Shown one piece after another: positions 33,606 to 40,472 of a stretch of DNA of 64,000 bases. Within the stretch, counting starts at the first letter, position 1. Every line of letters starts with the position of its first letter. The notes below the pieces were generated by a model. It was not told where the DNA came from and searched no databases. It saw only the letters and a program-made list of their open reading frames with translations. The DNA comes from CAMCHP01 sp036835325 (GTDB lineage: Bacteria; Bacteroidota; Bacteroidia; Flavobacteriales_D; Sanyastnellaceae), in NCBI GenBank assembly GCA_036835325.1, contig DAITMF010000007.1:1-64000 (forward strand), written 5' to 3'. The translations under genes and the position numbers were made by a program.

Positions 33606-34091
33606 ATGAAAACCCTACGTTTGTTTTCTCTCGCGCTGTCGTTCGTAGCGCTCGCCCTCACCGGTTGTAAAGACGAATGCAAAGATGTTGTTTGCCAAAA
33701 CGGCGGTACCTGTGACGAAGGCACTTGCCTCTGCGCGACCGGCTACGAAGGTACCAACTGCGAAACAGAGGTACGCGCCAAGTTCGTGGGCTCGTACAGC
33801 GTGCAAGAGAGCTGCCAAAGCGGGAACTACACCTTCTCTATGAGTGTAACCTCGTCAAGCACCGGTGTAAGCAACATCATCATCAACAATTTCTACGACA
33901 TCGGCATTAGCGTTAGTGCAAGCATCACCGGCAACAGCGTGACCATTCCGAACCAAACCATCAATGATCAAGGCATAGCCTTTACCGTAAGTGGCAACGG
34001 TCAGTTGATCGGCAACATTTTGACCCTCACCTACAACATTTCAGCCGGTGCTGAAAGTGATTCGTGCACTGCTACGTGTACCAAGCAATAA
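33606..34091 (+). CDS. Lipoprotein with one EGF-like domain
   Basis: A 161-residue lipoprotein using the ATG at 33606 (signal MKTLRLFSLALSFVALALTGC, lipobox ALTGC). Directly after the lipid Cys there is an EGF-like module with six Cys (CKDVVCQNGGTCDEG then CLCATGYEGTNC). Residues about 58-161 are beta-rich and resemble the small lipocalin-like domain that often follows this EGF unit in Flavobacteriales; a final CTATC pair may be a disulfide. Function unknown, probably surface exposed. A good terminator follows. Confidence 0.8.
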   Translation: MKTLRLFSLALSFVALALTGCKDECKDVVCQNGGTCDEGTCLCATGYEGTNCETEVRAKFVGSYSVQESCQSGNYTFSMSVTSSSTGVSNIIINNFYDIGISVSASITGNSVTIPNQTINDQGIAFTVSGNGQLIGNILTLTYNISAGAESDSCTATCTKQ

Positions 34092-34110
34092 GCAAACTTC
34101 ATTGCAAGAG

Positions 34111-34138
34111 AAAGGCCGCAATAGCGGTCTTTTTTTTT
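34111..34138 (+). terminator. Terminator after the EGF-like lipoprotein
   Basis: Stem AAAGGCCGC/GCGGTCTTT with a four-base loop, then eight or more T, 20 bases after the stop. Confidence 0.85.
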
Positions 34139-34185
34139 GCGCTTACGGGCGCTGCTTGCTCGTTCTATGGGCTGAAAATCAGGTT

Positions 34186-34953
34186 TTATGGGGATGGAGG
34201 GATGGCCATCGCACGCAGTTCGTCGATGCTGCCGTTGAAGTCGTTGCCGTCAACACCTCCCCGTATGCCGTTCACACGCACCCGCTCAGTGAACTGGTGA
34301 AAATGCCAATCGATGCCGCGCAAGCGGTGTTTGCCACTGTAGGCGGCAATCCAGAGCGGACAGCCCTTGACGATGTCACTCAAGTGGGCTTTGTAGAAAT
34401 TTCGTCCGGTGTAGATGATTGGCTTCATGCCATAGTGAGCCTCGCAGAGCGCTATCCAGTTGGCTACACCCTTGCGGAGGTTGTCACGACCAAGCGAACC
34501 CATCTCTTCCACATCAAGCACAGGTGGAAGATCGCCCGGTCGAAGCTGAACCACCGAACGATAATTGTCAAACTGCTCGGTCGAAGTTTCCCAGGGACGG
34601 TAGTAGTGGTACGCACCCCGCAGAAGACCTATTTCCGAAGCGCCTTCCCAGTTGGCCACAAATTGTTGGTCGCGACCATCCTTCCCCATCGTGGCGCGCA
34701 CGAAAACGAATTCGATTGGGTGGTGCGATTGCGCGACCATTGACCACGAAACGCTGCCTTGGTAATGCGACACATCAATACCGAAGGTATGGTTCGCATG
34801 TTCACGAATGGGCAACCATTCAGGATAGGGAATCAAGGTGGTGAGGTAATGGCGGCTCATCCATCCAAGCGCCAAAAGCACAGCTACCAAAGACAGCACA
34901 AACCACTGGCGCTTAACACGCCTTTTTGATGAGTGAAGTTTCGCAGGTGCCAT
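34186..34953 (-). CDS. GH25 family lysozyme (muramidase), membrane-anchored
   Basis: A 255-residue protein with an N-terminal basic stretch and membrane helix (about 16-33), then a glycoside hydrolase 25 domain. The catalytic acids are visible: Asp60 in HTFGIDVSHYQG, and Asp147/Glu149 in PPVLDVEEMG; the RGAYHYYRP and WIAAYSG strands are also standard. It should cleave MurNAc-GlcNAc bonds from the periplasmic side, either in cell-wall turnover or attack on other cells. Single gene, opposite to its neighbours. Confidence 0.93.
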   Translation of the reverse strand: MAPAKLHSSKRRVKRQWFVLSLVAVLLALGWMSRHYLTTLIPYPEWLPIREHANHTFGIDVSHYQGSVSWSMVAQSHHPIEFVFVRATMGKDGRDQQFVANWEGASEIGLLRGAYHYYRPWETSTEQFDNYRSVVQLRPGDLPPVLDVEEMGSLGRDNLRKGVANWIALCEAHYGMKPIIYTGRNFYKAHLSDIVKGCPLWIAAYSGKHRLRGIDWHFHQFTERVRVNGIRGGVDGNDFNGSIDELRAMAIPPSP

Positions 34954-35063
34954 ACCGTAAAATCAGCGCATGAAAGTAGGAAGAATTCTCAGCCGATTGT
35001 CCTTTCGAGGAATGGCAGAACAAGGCGTCCATTCCTTTGTACCTTTGTAAGAGAACTTCCGAG

Positions 35064-36050
35064 ATGCAATCCATTGAATCGAACCTACTTAGAATTGGCG
35101 TTTTCTACGACGGCAATTTCTTTTACCACGTTAGCAACTATTACAGCTATGCGCACCAGCGTCGTGCGCGAATCAGCATTGACGGATTGCATCGGTTCAT
35201 CCGCCAACAGGTGGCCGACGCCTTCAACACCGACCTTCGCCTGTCGCAAATTGTAGATGCGCATTACTTCAGGGGGCGTCTCTCAGCTGCTGAAGCCAGT
35301 TCGCGTGAGAAGCTGATTTACCACGAACGGGTGTTTGATGACATTCTCGTAGCATCGGGCGTTACCACCCACTACTTGCCAGTGCGCAGTTACGGCGGAC
35401 GTTTCCAAGAAAAGGGCATCGACGTTTGGTTGGCGCTCGAAGCGTACGAATTGAGCGTTTACAAGCACTTCAATGTGGTGGTGTTGATTGCCGGGGATGG
35501 TGACTATGTGCCGTTGGTGCGTAAACTGAACACATTGGGCATTCGGGTGATGGTACTCGGGTGGGACTTCGACACGGTCAATGAGTACGGAAAGCAGTTC
35601 TCAACCCGCACATCGCACGATCTTATGGATGAAGCCACGCATCCGATCGAGATGCACAGAATTATCGATGACCCCGATTACGCCGATGACTCATTCGTGA
35701 AAGGACTGTTCGTGTTTGCGCGTGAGAACGCATCCGCCGAAGGCGAAAAAAACACCCAATACACCCATTCTGCCAATGCATTGCGGCTCGCTACCGACAC
35801 CGACGACGAAGACGACTTCAACCGCGCTGACACCATTGAAACCGACGGTGTGCGCGAAGAGGGCGAAATCTTCGTATTGAAAGAGGGCTATGGCTTCGTT
35901 GGGCAGCCGCCGCAGGGCACGTTTTTCCATTACTCTGACTTGACGAACTGCGATTTCAACGACCTGCACCGCGGCGACCGACTGACCTACGAAATCGTTA
36001 TTGGGCCTGAAGGCAAGAAGAAAGCCATCAACATTGAGTTGCTGCGCTAA
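35064..36050 (+). CDS. NYN-domain (PIN-like) nuclease with C-terminal cold-shock-like domain
   Basis: A 328-residue protein from the ATG at 35064. Residues about 8-180 are a NYN/LabA-type PIN-like fold with the expected acidic residues: Asp in RIGVFYDGNFFY, Asp in KGIDVWLALEAYEL, and Asp-Asp/Asp in VLIAGDGDYVPLVRKL. An acidic, disordered linker (TDTDDEDDFN) leads to residues about 265-328, which read as an OB-fold cold-shock-like domain (FVLKEGYGFVG then GTFFHYSDL then KAINIELL). Together this suggests an RNA-binding ribonuclease. A TACCTTTG promoter-like box is at 35040-35047. It is followed by tRNA-Cys on the same strand. Confidence 0.85.
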   Translation: MQSIESNLLRIGVFYDGNFFYHVSNYYSYAHQRRARISIDGLHRFIRQQVADAFNTDLRLSQIVDAHYFRGRLSAAEASSREKLIYHERVFDDILVASGVTTHYLPVRSYGGRFQEKGIDVWLALEAYELSVYKHFNVVVLIAGDGDYVPLVRKLNTLGIRVMVLGWDFDTVNEYGKQFSTRTSHDLMDEATHPIEMHRIIDDPDYADDSFVKGLFVFARENASAEGEKNTQYTHSANALRLATDTDDEDDFNRADTIETDGVREEGEIFVLKEGYGFVGQPPQGTFFHYSDLTNCDFNDLHRGDRLTYEIVIGPEGKKKAINIELLR

Positions 36051-36112
36051 CAACGGGTTCAGGCCAATTCAAGAGGGCTTCGAAACCTTTTTATAGACTT
36101 CGCGTTGAATGC

Positions 36113-36141
36113 TTGCAAGCTCCGGGGATTTGTTATATTTG
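36113..36141 (+). promoter_or_regulatory. Promoter of tRNA-Cys
   Basis: TTG (36113-36115), an 18-base spacer, then TATATTTG (36134-36141), a full match to the Bacteroidetes consensus. The tRNA begins 16 bases later. Confidence 0.75.
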
Positions 36142-36156
36142 CACTCCCCAAATGAG

Positions 36157-36227
36157 GGTCCTGTGGCCGAGGGGCTAGGCAAAGGTCTGCAAAACCTTGT
36201 ACAGCGGTTCGAATCCGCTCGGGACCT
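36157..36227 (+). tRNA. tRNA-Cys (GCA)
   Basis: Full cloverleaf of 71 bases: acceptor GGTCCTG/CGGGACC (one G-U), D stem GCC/GGC, anticodon stem AAGGT/ACCTT with loop CTGCAAA (anticodon GCA at 36189-36191), T stem AGCGG/CCGCT with loop TTCGAAT. The discriminator base is U, the identity base of tRNA-Cys. The CCA end is not encoded. Confidence 0.97.
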
Positions 36228-36231
36228 CCTC

Positions 36232-36260
36232 AAAAAGCCGTCGTTTGACGGCTTTTTTTT
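36232..36260. terminator. Bidirectional terminator after tRNA-Cys
   Basis: AAAAAGCCGTC GTTT GACGGCTTTTTTTT: strong stem with T runs on both strands. It ends the tRNA on the plus strand and the LpxD-like gene on the minus strand, whose stop codon lies inside the T run. Confidence 0.85.
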
Positions 36261-37164
36261 ATTGCTCGTTTTTCCGTGAGACCAGTACCGCCGGAGTGCC
36301 AATGTACGTGGCATCTGACTCGGCGTTTTTGTTGAGGAAGGAATGGGCTCCCAGGGTAACATTATCACCCACGTTGACGCCGTTCTTTATGGATGCATTC
36401 ATCCCCATGAAGAAGTTTCGACCGATCACTGAAGAACCGCCAACAATGCAGCGAACGGTAAACAACGAATGGTCGCCCACGATGCAGTTGTGGCCGATGT
36501 TCACGTATGAACCGAGTTTGCATGCATCGCCAACGAGCGTATCGTCAAGCGCCGCGCGTTTAATGTCGGAATGCGAACCGATTTCAACATCGTTGCCAAT
36601 GATCAGGCCTCCAATTTGGGGGAAGCGCACCCAATGGCCTTGGTCATCTTGCTCAAATCCCATTCCGAAGGTACCTAAGCAGGTGTTCTCACGAACCACA
36701 CAGTTCTGCCCAATCGTCACCCCTTCGTGAATCACTACATTCGGGTAAACCACCGTTCCCGCACCAATGCGCACATTTGCACCGATGAATGCGCCATCGA
36801 ACACGGCTATGCCTTTCGCTCGATGATCAGCGGCGTAGTTCCGTTGGTCAATGACCGGTAAATGCACGTGATTCAGCAACCGTATGAAGGCCATTCGCGG
36901 TGTTAATCCGGTTGCGAGGAGATGCACCACATGCGGCTTCAGCTTGCCTTGGGCGTCGAGTTCACGGTACACCGTGTCAGCGAGAATCACCATACCCTGT
37001 TCAATCAGTTCGTAGTGGGCTGCTGATTTTATCCAAACCAACGACTGCGCACTTTGCCGCTTCAAGCTGGCAAACACATAGGCACTGGGTAAAGAAGTAG
37101 AACCATCAACAGGATGCAAAAATCCGCATGCGATCAACTCCTCAATGGGCCGAGGATCATTCAT
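36259..37164 (-). CDS. LpxD-like hexapeptide-repeat acyltransferase
   Basis: A 301-residue protein using the ATG at 37164; longer in-frame readings would overlap the next gene extensively. Residues 1-110 form an N-terminal domain of the LpxD-like type (FASLKRQSAQSLVWIKSAAHYELI) and about 120-290 are left-handed beta-helix hexapeptides (IGANVRIGAGTVVYPNVVIHEGVTIGQN) with the LpxD landmark FPQIGGLIIGNDVEIGSHSDIKR. The catalytic His candidate is in VNIGHNCIVG. It would transfer an acyl group to an activated sugar, but it diverges from standard LpxD and sits beside a second hexapeptide enzyme rather than lpxA/B, so a role in a modified sugar or O-antigen is possible. It overlaps the upstream gene by eight bases. 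Confidence 0.75.
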   Translation of the reverse strand: MNDPRPIEELIACGFLHPVDGSTSLPSAYVFASLKRQSAQSLVWIKSAAHYELIEQGMVILADTVYRELDAQGKLKPHVVHLLATGLTPRMAFIRLLNHVHLPVIDQRNYAADHRAKGIAVFDGAFIGANVRIGAGTVVYPNVVIHEGVTIGQNCVVRENTCLGTFGMGFEQDDQGHWVRFPQIGGLIIGNDVEIGSHSDIKRAALDDTLVGDACKLGSYVNIGHNCIVGDHSLFTVRCIVGGSSVIGRNFFMGMNASIKNGVNVGDNVTLGAHSFLNKNAESDATYIGTPAVLVSRKNEQ

Positions 37165-37624
37165 TTCGCTTAAAAAACTTCGCAGGTGAGCCGTACCATA
37201 TTTCGTTTGCCGGAACATCGCTGCGCACTTGTGAACAGGCGCCAATGATGCTGTTGTCGCCAATGCTAAAGCCAGGCATTAAGGTCACGTTGGCTCCGAT
37301 CAGCACGTTATCGCCCACGCCCTTTACCACTTTAACATGTCCTTCTTTCAAGTCAGGTGTATCGGTGAGGACGAAGCTGTACTTGATGGTGGTGTTCTTA
37401 CCAATGGTGGCATCGGCAGAGATGGTACAGCGGCTGCCCATCGTGGTGTTCTCACCCACAACTACGTTCTCACGAATTTCGCAGTAGGCGGTAAACTTGC
37501 AATTGTTGCCAATCTTCGCGCCCTTTCTGACGATGCAGAACGGTCCGATAATGGCATTGTCGCCGATTTCAACGCCTTCTTCTACGTAGGCCAATGGATG
37601 GATCTTCGCGCTTTTCGAAATCAT
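37157..37624 (-). CDS. Hexapeptide-repeat N-acetyltransferase (WbpD/LpxA-like)
   Basis: A 155-residue trimeric left-handed beta-helix enzyme from the ATG at 37624 (an in-frame GTG lies six codons earlier). It has about ten (I/V)G.N/D repeats (KIHPLAYVEEGVEIGDNAIIG) and ends DVPANEIWYGSPAKFF, the G(S/N)PAK ending of sugar N-acetyltransferases such as WbpD and FdtC. With the following LpxD-like gene (eight-base overlap) it probably modifies an amino sugar for a surface glycan. Substrate unknown. Confidence 0.75.
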   Translation of the reverse strand: MISKSAKIHPLAYVEEGVEIGDNAIIGPFCIVRKGAKIGNNCKFTAYCEIRENVVVGENTTMGSRCTISADATIGKNTTIKYSFVLTDTPDLKEGHVKVVKGVGDNVLIGANVTLMPGFSIGDNSIIGACSQVRSDVPANEIWYGSPAKFFKRNE

Positions 37625-37713
37625 ACAAAGAGGGTTGGTCACAATTTAGGTGGCTAAGGTAACCAACGAAGCTGAATTTTTGCCTTAAGCGCACACCAAA
37701 GCCGCGATGGGAA

Positions 37714-37741
37714 ACAAAAAAAGGGAGCCGAAGCTCCCCTT
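37714..37741 (-). terminator. Terminator of the rpsB-tsf unit
   Basis: GGGAGC/GCTCCC stem around a CGAA loop, followed on the minus strand by seven T; 24 bases after the tsf stop. Confidence 0.85.
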
Positions 37742-37764
37742 TGGTGTATCGTATTAACGATGAA

Positions 37765-38598
37765 TTATCCGAGTTGGATGCGGCGGAAACCAGTGGCAGT
37801 AAGGCCGCTGTTTACCGACTTGAGGTACTGCGCAACAGACAATTTGTTGTCTTTGATGAACTGTTGTTCGAGCAACGCAGCCTCTTTGTACCACTTGTTG
37901 ATGCGGCCTTCAGCAATCTTATCAGCCATATCAGCAGGCTTGCCTTCTTGAATGGCCAACTCACGCGCGATTTCGCGCTCTTTTTCGATAAGGTCGGCTG
38001 GGATTTCAGAAGGATTCACAGCTACAGGAGCCATGGCAGCCACTTGCATGGCTACGTCACGACCGGCTTCTTCACCGATGTTCTCGTTAAACGCAACGAT
38101 GGCAGCGAGTTTGTTACCGGGGTGGTTGTATGCCACGGTTGACGCACCGCTTACGGTTTCGTAAGCAGAGAGGTCAATTTTCTCACCGATTTTGCCAATC
38201 TCTTCAGTCAACTTTTCAGTGATGCTCATGCCGTTTCCAAAAGGAAGGGCGCGAAGAGCGTCAAGGTCAGCCGGATTGTGGTTAATGGCAATGTCGAGGA
38301 TGGCCTGAGCAACAGCACCGAAGGCTTCGTTTTTGGCAACGAAGTCGGTTTCACAGTTAAGGACGATCATCACAGCGCGGTCGCCATTGGCCGTGGTCTT
38401 GGCAATAACCTGACCTTCTGCTGCGTCGCGATCGCTGCGCTTTGCAGCCACTTTCTGACCCTTCTTGCGGAGGATTTCGATGGCCTTCTCGGTGTCGCCA
38501 CCGGCTTCAACGAGTGCCTGCTTACAGTCCATCATACCTGCGCCAGTAATCTTGCGGAGGTTGTTGACTTCAGACGCGGAAATTTTTACAGATTCCAT
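37765..38598 (-). CDS. tsf: Elongation factor Ts
   Basis: EF-Ts, 277 residues, nucleotide exchange factor of EF-Tu. The N-terminal UBA-like domain has MDCKQALVEAGGDTEKAIE and the core begins with NCETDFVAKNEAF, the TDFVxKN signature. Located 78 bases after rpsB in the conserved order. Confidence 0.97.
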   Translation of the reverse strand: MESVKISASEVNNLRKITGAGMMDCKQALVEAGGDTEKAIEILRKKGQKVAAKRSDRDAAEGQVIAKTTANGDRAVMIVLNCETDFVAKNEAFGAVAQAILDIAINHNPADLDALRALPFGNGMSITEKLTEEIGKIGEKIDLSAYETVSGASTVAYNHPGNKLAAIVAFNENIGEEAGRDVAMQVAAMAPVAVNPSEIPADLIEKEREIARELAIQEGKPADMADKIAEGRINKWYKEAALLEQQFIKDNKLSVAQYLKSVNSGLTATGFRRIQLG

Positions 38599-38676
38599 TG
38601 TTCTATGGTGTTGTATGGTCGGATGAAAACTCCGGCCAATTAAACGTTTTCCTGTTCAGAGCGTGTGAAGGACAGA

Positions 38677-39426
38677 TTAATTATCGTCGCCTTCTTCTAC
38701 AGTCTCTTTTTTCTTCTCAGCACGCTTGTCTTTCTCATTCTTGCGCTCGCCGAGACCTTCAGAGATGGCTCCGCACACAACGTCGAGAATTTTAGCGATT
38801 GACTTTGATGCGTCGTCGTTTGCCGGGATTGGGAAATCAACCAAACGAGGATCAGAGTTGGTATCAACCATTGCGAATACGGGGATACCGAGTTTAATGG
38901 CTTCAGCAACGGCGATGTGCTCTTTCTTCACGTCAACCACGAAGAGTGCAGCTGGAAGACGGGTCAAATCGGCGATTGAACCGAGGTTCTTCTCAAGTTT
39001 CGCACGCTGACGGCTCACTTGCAAACGCTCGCGCTTTGACAAGGTGTTGAAAGTACCGTCGGTCTCCATTTTGTCGATTTGCGACATTTTGCGTACCGCC
39101 TTGCGCACAGTGGCGAAGTTGGTCATCATACCACCTGACCAGCGCTCGGTTACGAACGGCATGTTCACGTTGGCAACGCGCTCGGCTACGATTTCTTTCG
39201 CTTGCTTTTTGGTGGCAACGAAAAGGATCTTCTTCCCTGAACGAGCGATTTGACGGAGGGCGTTAGACGCTTCGTCAAGTTTTGCGATGGTTTTGTTCAG
39301 GTCGATGATGTGGATACCCTTCTGCTCTGTAAAGATGTACGGAGCCATGTTGGGGTTCCACTTGCGCTTGAGGTGACCGAAGTGTACTCCGGCCTCGAGC
39401 AATTCTTGAAAAGTTGGTTTTTGCAT
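38677..39426 (-). CDS. rpsB: 30S ribosomal protein S2
   Basis: S2, 249 residues: LLEAGVHFGHLKRKWNPNMAPYIF at the start, then RSGKKILFVATKKQAK and LPAALFVVDVKKEHIAVAEA. The C-terminal 25 residues are highly charged (EKDKRAEKKKETVEEGDDN). A two-hairpin leader lies just upstream. Confidence 0.97.
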   Translation of the reverse strand: MQKPTFQELLEAGVHFGHLKRKWNPNMAPYIFTEQKGIHIIDLNKTIAKLDEASNALRQIARSGKKILFVATKKQAKEIVAERVANVNMPFVTERWSGGMMTNFATVRKAVRKMSQIDKMETDGTFNTLSKRERLQVSRQRAKLEKNLGSIADLTRLPAALFVVDVKKEHIAVAEAIKLGIPVFAMVDTNSDPRLVDFPIPANDDASKSIAKILDVVCGAISEGLGERKNEKDKRAEKKKETVEEGDDN

Positions 39427-39441
39427 GGTGTTTACCTTCCT

Positions 39442-39481
39442 GGTGTTAAAGCAACACCCGGGTAGCCCATAGGGATCCCGG
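39442..39481 (-). promoter_or_regulatory. Two-hairpin rpsB leader (candidate autoregulatory structure)
   Basis: On the minus strand there is first CCGGG ... CCCGG enclosing CCC TAT GGG (39481-39458), then GGTGTT GCTTT AACACC (39458-39442), ending 15 bases before the rpsB ATG. S2 is known to regulate its own operon through the leader in other bacteria; whether this structure does so is inference. The two stems share one base and could compete. Confidence 0.5.
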
Positions 39482-39534
39482 ATGTTTGGATACTAAACAG
39501 TCTTGAATTATCGTAACGTTCAAGAAAGCGCAGA

Positions 39535-39921
39535 TTAACGCTTCGAGAACTGGAACTTCTTACGTGCTTTCTTCTGACCGAACTTCTTACGTTCAACCAT
39601 ACGCGGGTCGCGGGTAGTCAAACCTTCAGCTTTCAGAAGGGGCTTGTATTCTTCGTTGAGGTCAATCAACGCCTTTGAAATGGCAAGGCGTACAGCCTCG
39701 GCTTGGCCGGTGATGCCACCGCCGTTTACGTTCACGTTCACGTCGAATTTTCCGGTAGTGTCGGTGAGTGCAAATGGCTGGTTCACTTTGTAACGGAGAA
39801 CGCCGTCGGGAAAGTAGTTCTCAAGCTCGCGCTTGTTCACTGTGATCTTGCCTGAGCCCTCTTTCATGTAGATACGGGCTACAGCGGTCTTACGGCGTCC
39901 TGAAGTATTGATAACGTCCAT
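39535..39921 (-). CDS. rpsI: 30S ribosomal protein S9
   Basis: S9, 128 residues. Ends in the conserved basic tail KKARKKFQFSKR, whose last residues reach the P-site tRNA; GSGKITVNKRELENYFPDGV and GGGITGQAEAVRLAISKAL are typical. Thirteen bases after rplM. Confidence 0.97.
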   Translation of the reverse strand: MDVINTSGRRKTAVARIYMKEGSGKITVNKRELENYFPDGVLRYKVNQPFALTDTTGKFDVNVNVNGGGITGQAEAVRLAISKALIDLNEEYKPLLKAEGLTTRDPRMVERKKFGQKKARKKFQFSKR

Positions 39922-39934
39922 CGGTCAGACTTAA

Positions 39935-40381
39935 TTACTTGATAACGTAAATTTCGGGTTTCTGTGCTTCGTGCTTGTGCGCGCCACCTACCACTACGTG
40001 AAGGTTGCGGAACTGAGCACGGCCCAAACGGGTTTTAGGGAGCATACCGCGTACGGCGTTCTCAACGAGATCGGCCGGCTTGCGCTTCAGCACTTCACGG
40101 GCGGTGCGCTCACGCTGACCACCTGGGTAGCCTGTGTGGCGGATGTACACTTTATCGTCCCACTTAGAACCGGTAAGGGCAACCTTCTCGGCATTGATCA
40201 CGATGATGTTATCGCCGCAATCAACGTGCGGGGTAAAGTTGGTTTTGTGCTTGCCACGCAACAAACTTGCTACGGTAGCCGACAAGCGACCGAGGGTTTG
40301 ACCTTCGGCGTCAATCACCAGCCATTTCTTATCTACCGTCGCGCTGTTCGCTGAAACGGTTTTGTAGCTCAAAGTATCCAC
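39935..40381 (-). CDS. rplM: 50S ribosomal protein L13
   Basis: L13, 148 residues, beginning with a GTG codon at 40381. The N-terminus MDTLSYKTVSANSATVDKKW matches the usual Bacteroidetes L13, which supports this start although there is no ATG. HTGYPGGQRE and AVRGMLPKTRLGRAQ are also present. First gene of rplM-rpsI, with rpsB-tsf following. Confidence 0.97.
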   Translation of the reverse strand: MDTLSYKTVSANSATVDKKWLVIDAEGQTLGRLSATVASLLRGKHKTNFTPHVDCGDNIIVINAEKVALTGSKWDDKVYIRHTGYPGGQRERTAREVLKRKPADLVENAVRGMLPKTRLGRAQFRNLHVVVGGAHKHEAQKPEIYVIK

Positions 40382-40423
40382 AGTGCTATAAATTAATTCT
40401 TTACTGCTCCCGAAAACGGGCTG

Positions 40424-40455
40424 CGAAGTTACGCTTTTATTCCAATTCCCACAAA
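40424..40455 (-). promoter_or_regulatory. Promoter of the rplM operon
   Basis: TTTG (40455-40452), a 20-base spacer, then TAACTTCG (40431-40424), one base from TAnnTTTG. A short CCCG TTTT CGGG hairpin follows in the leader (40409-40420). Confidence 0.6.
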
Positions 40456-40472
40456 GCTAGGTGGAAAAATTT

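Noticed and set aside
34186..34743. Plus-strand frames opposite the GH25 lysozyme
   Set aside because: Shadow of the lysozyme, whose catalytic residues are clear.
40409..40420. CCCG-TTTT-CGGG hairpin in the rplM leader as regulatory RNA
   Set aside because: Only four base pairs; too small to claim regulation.
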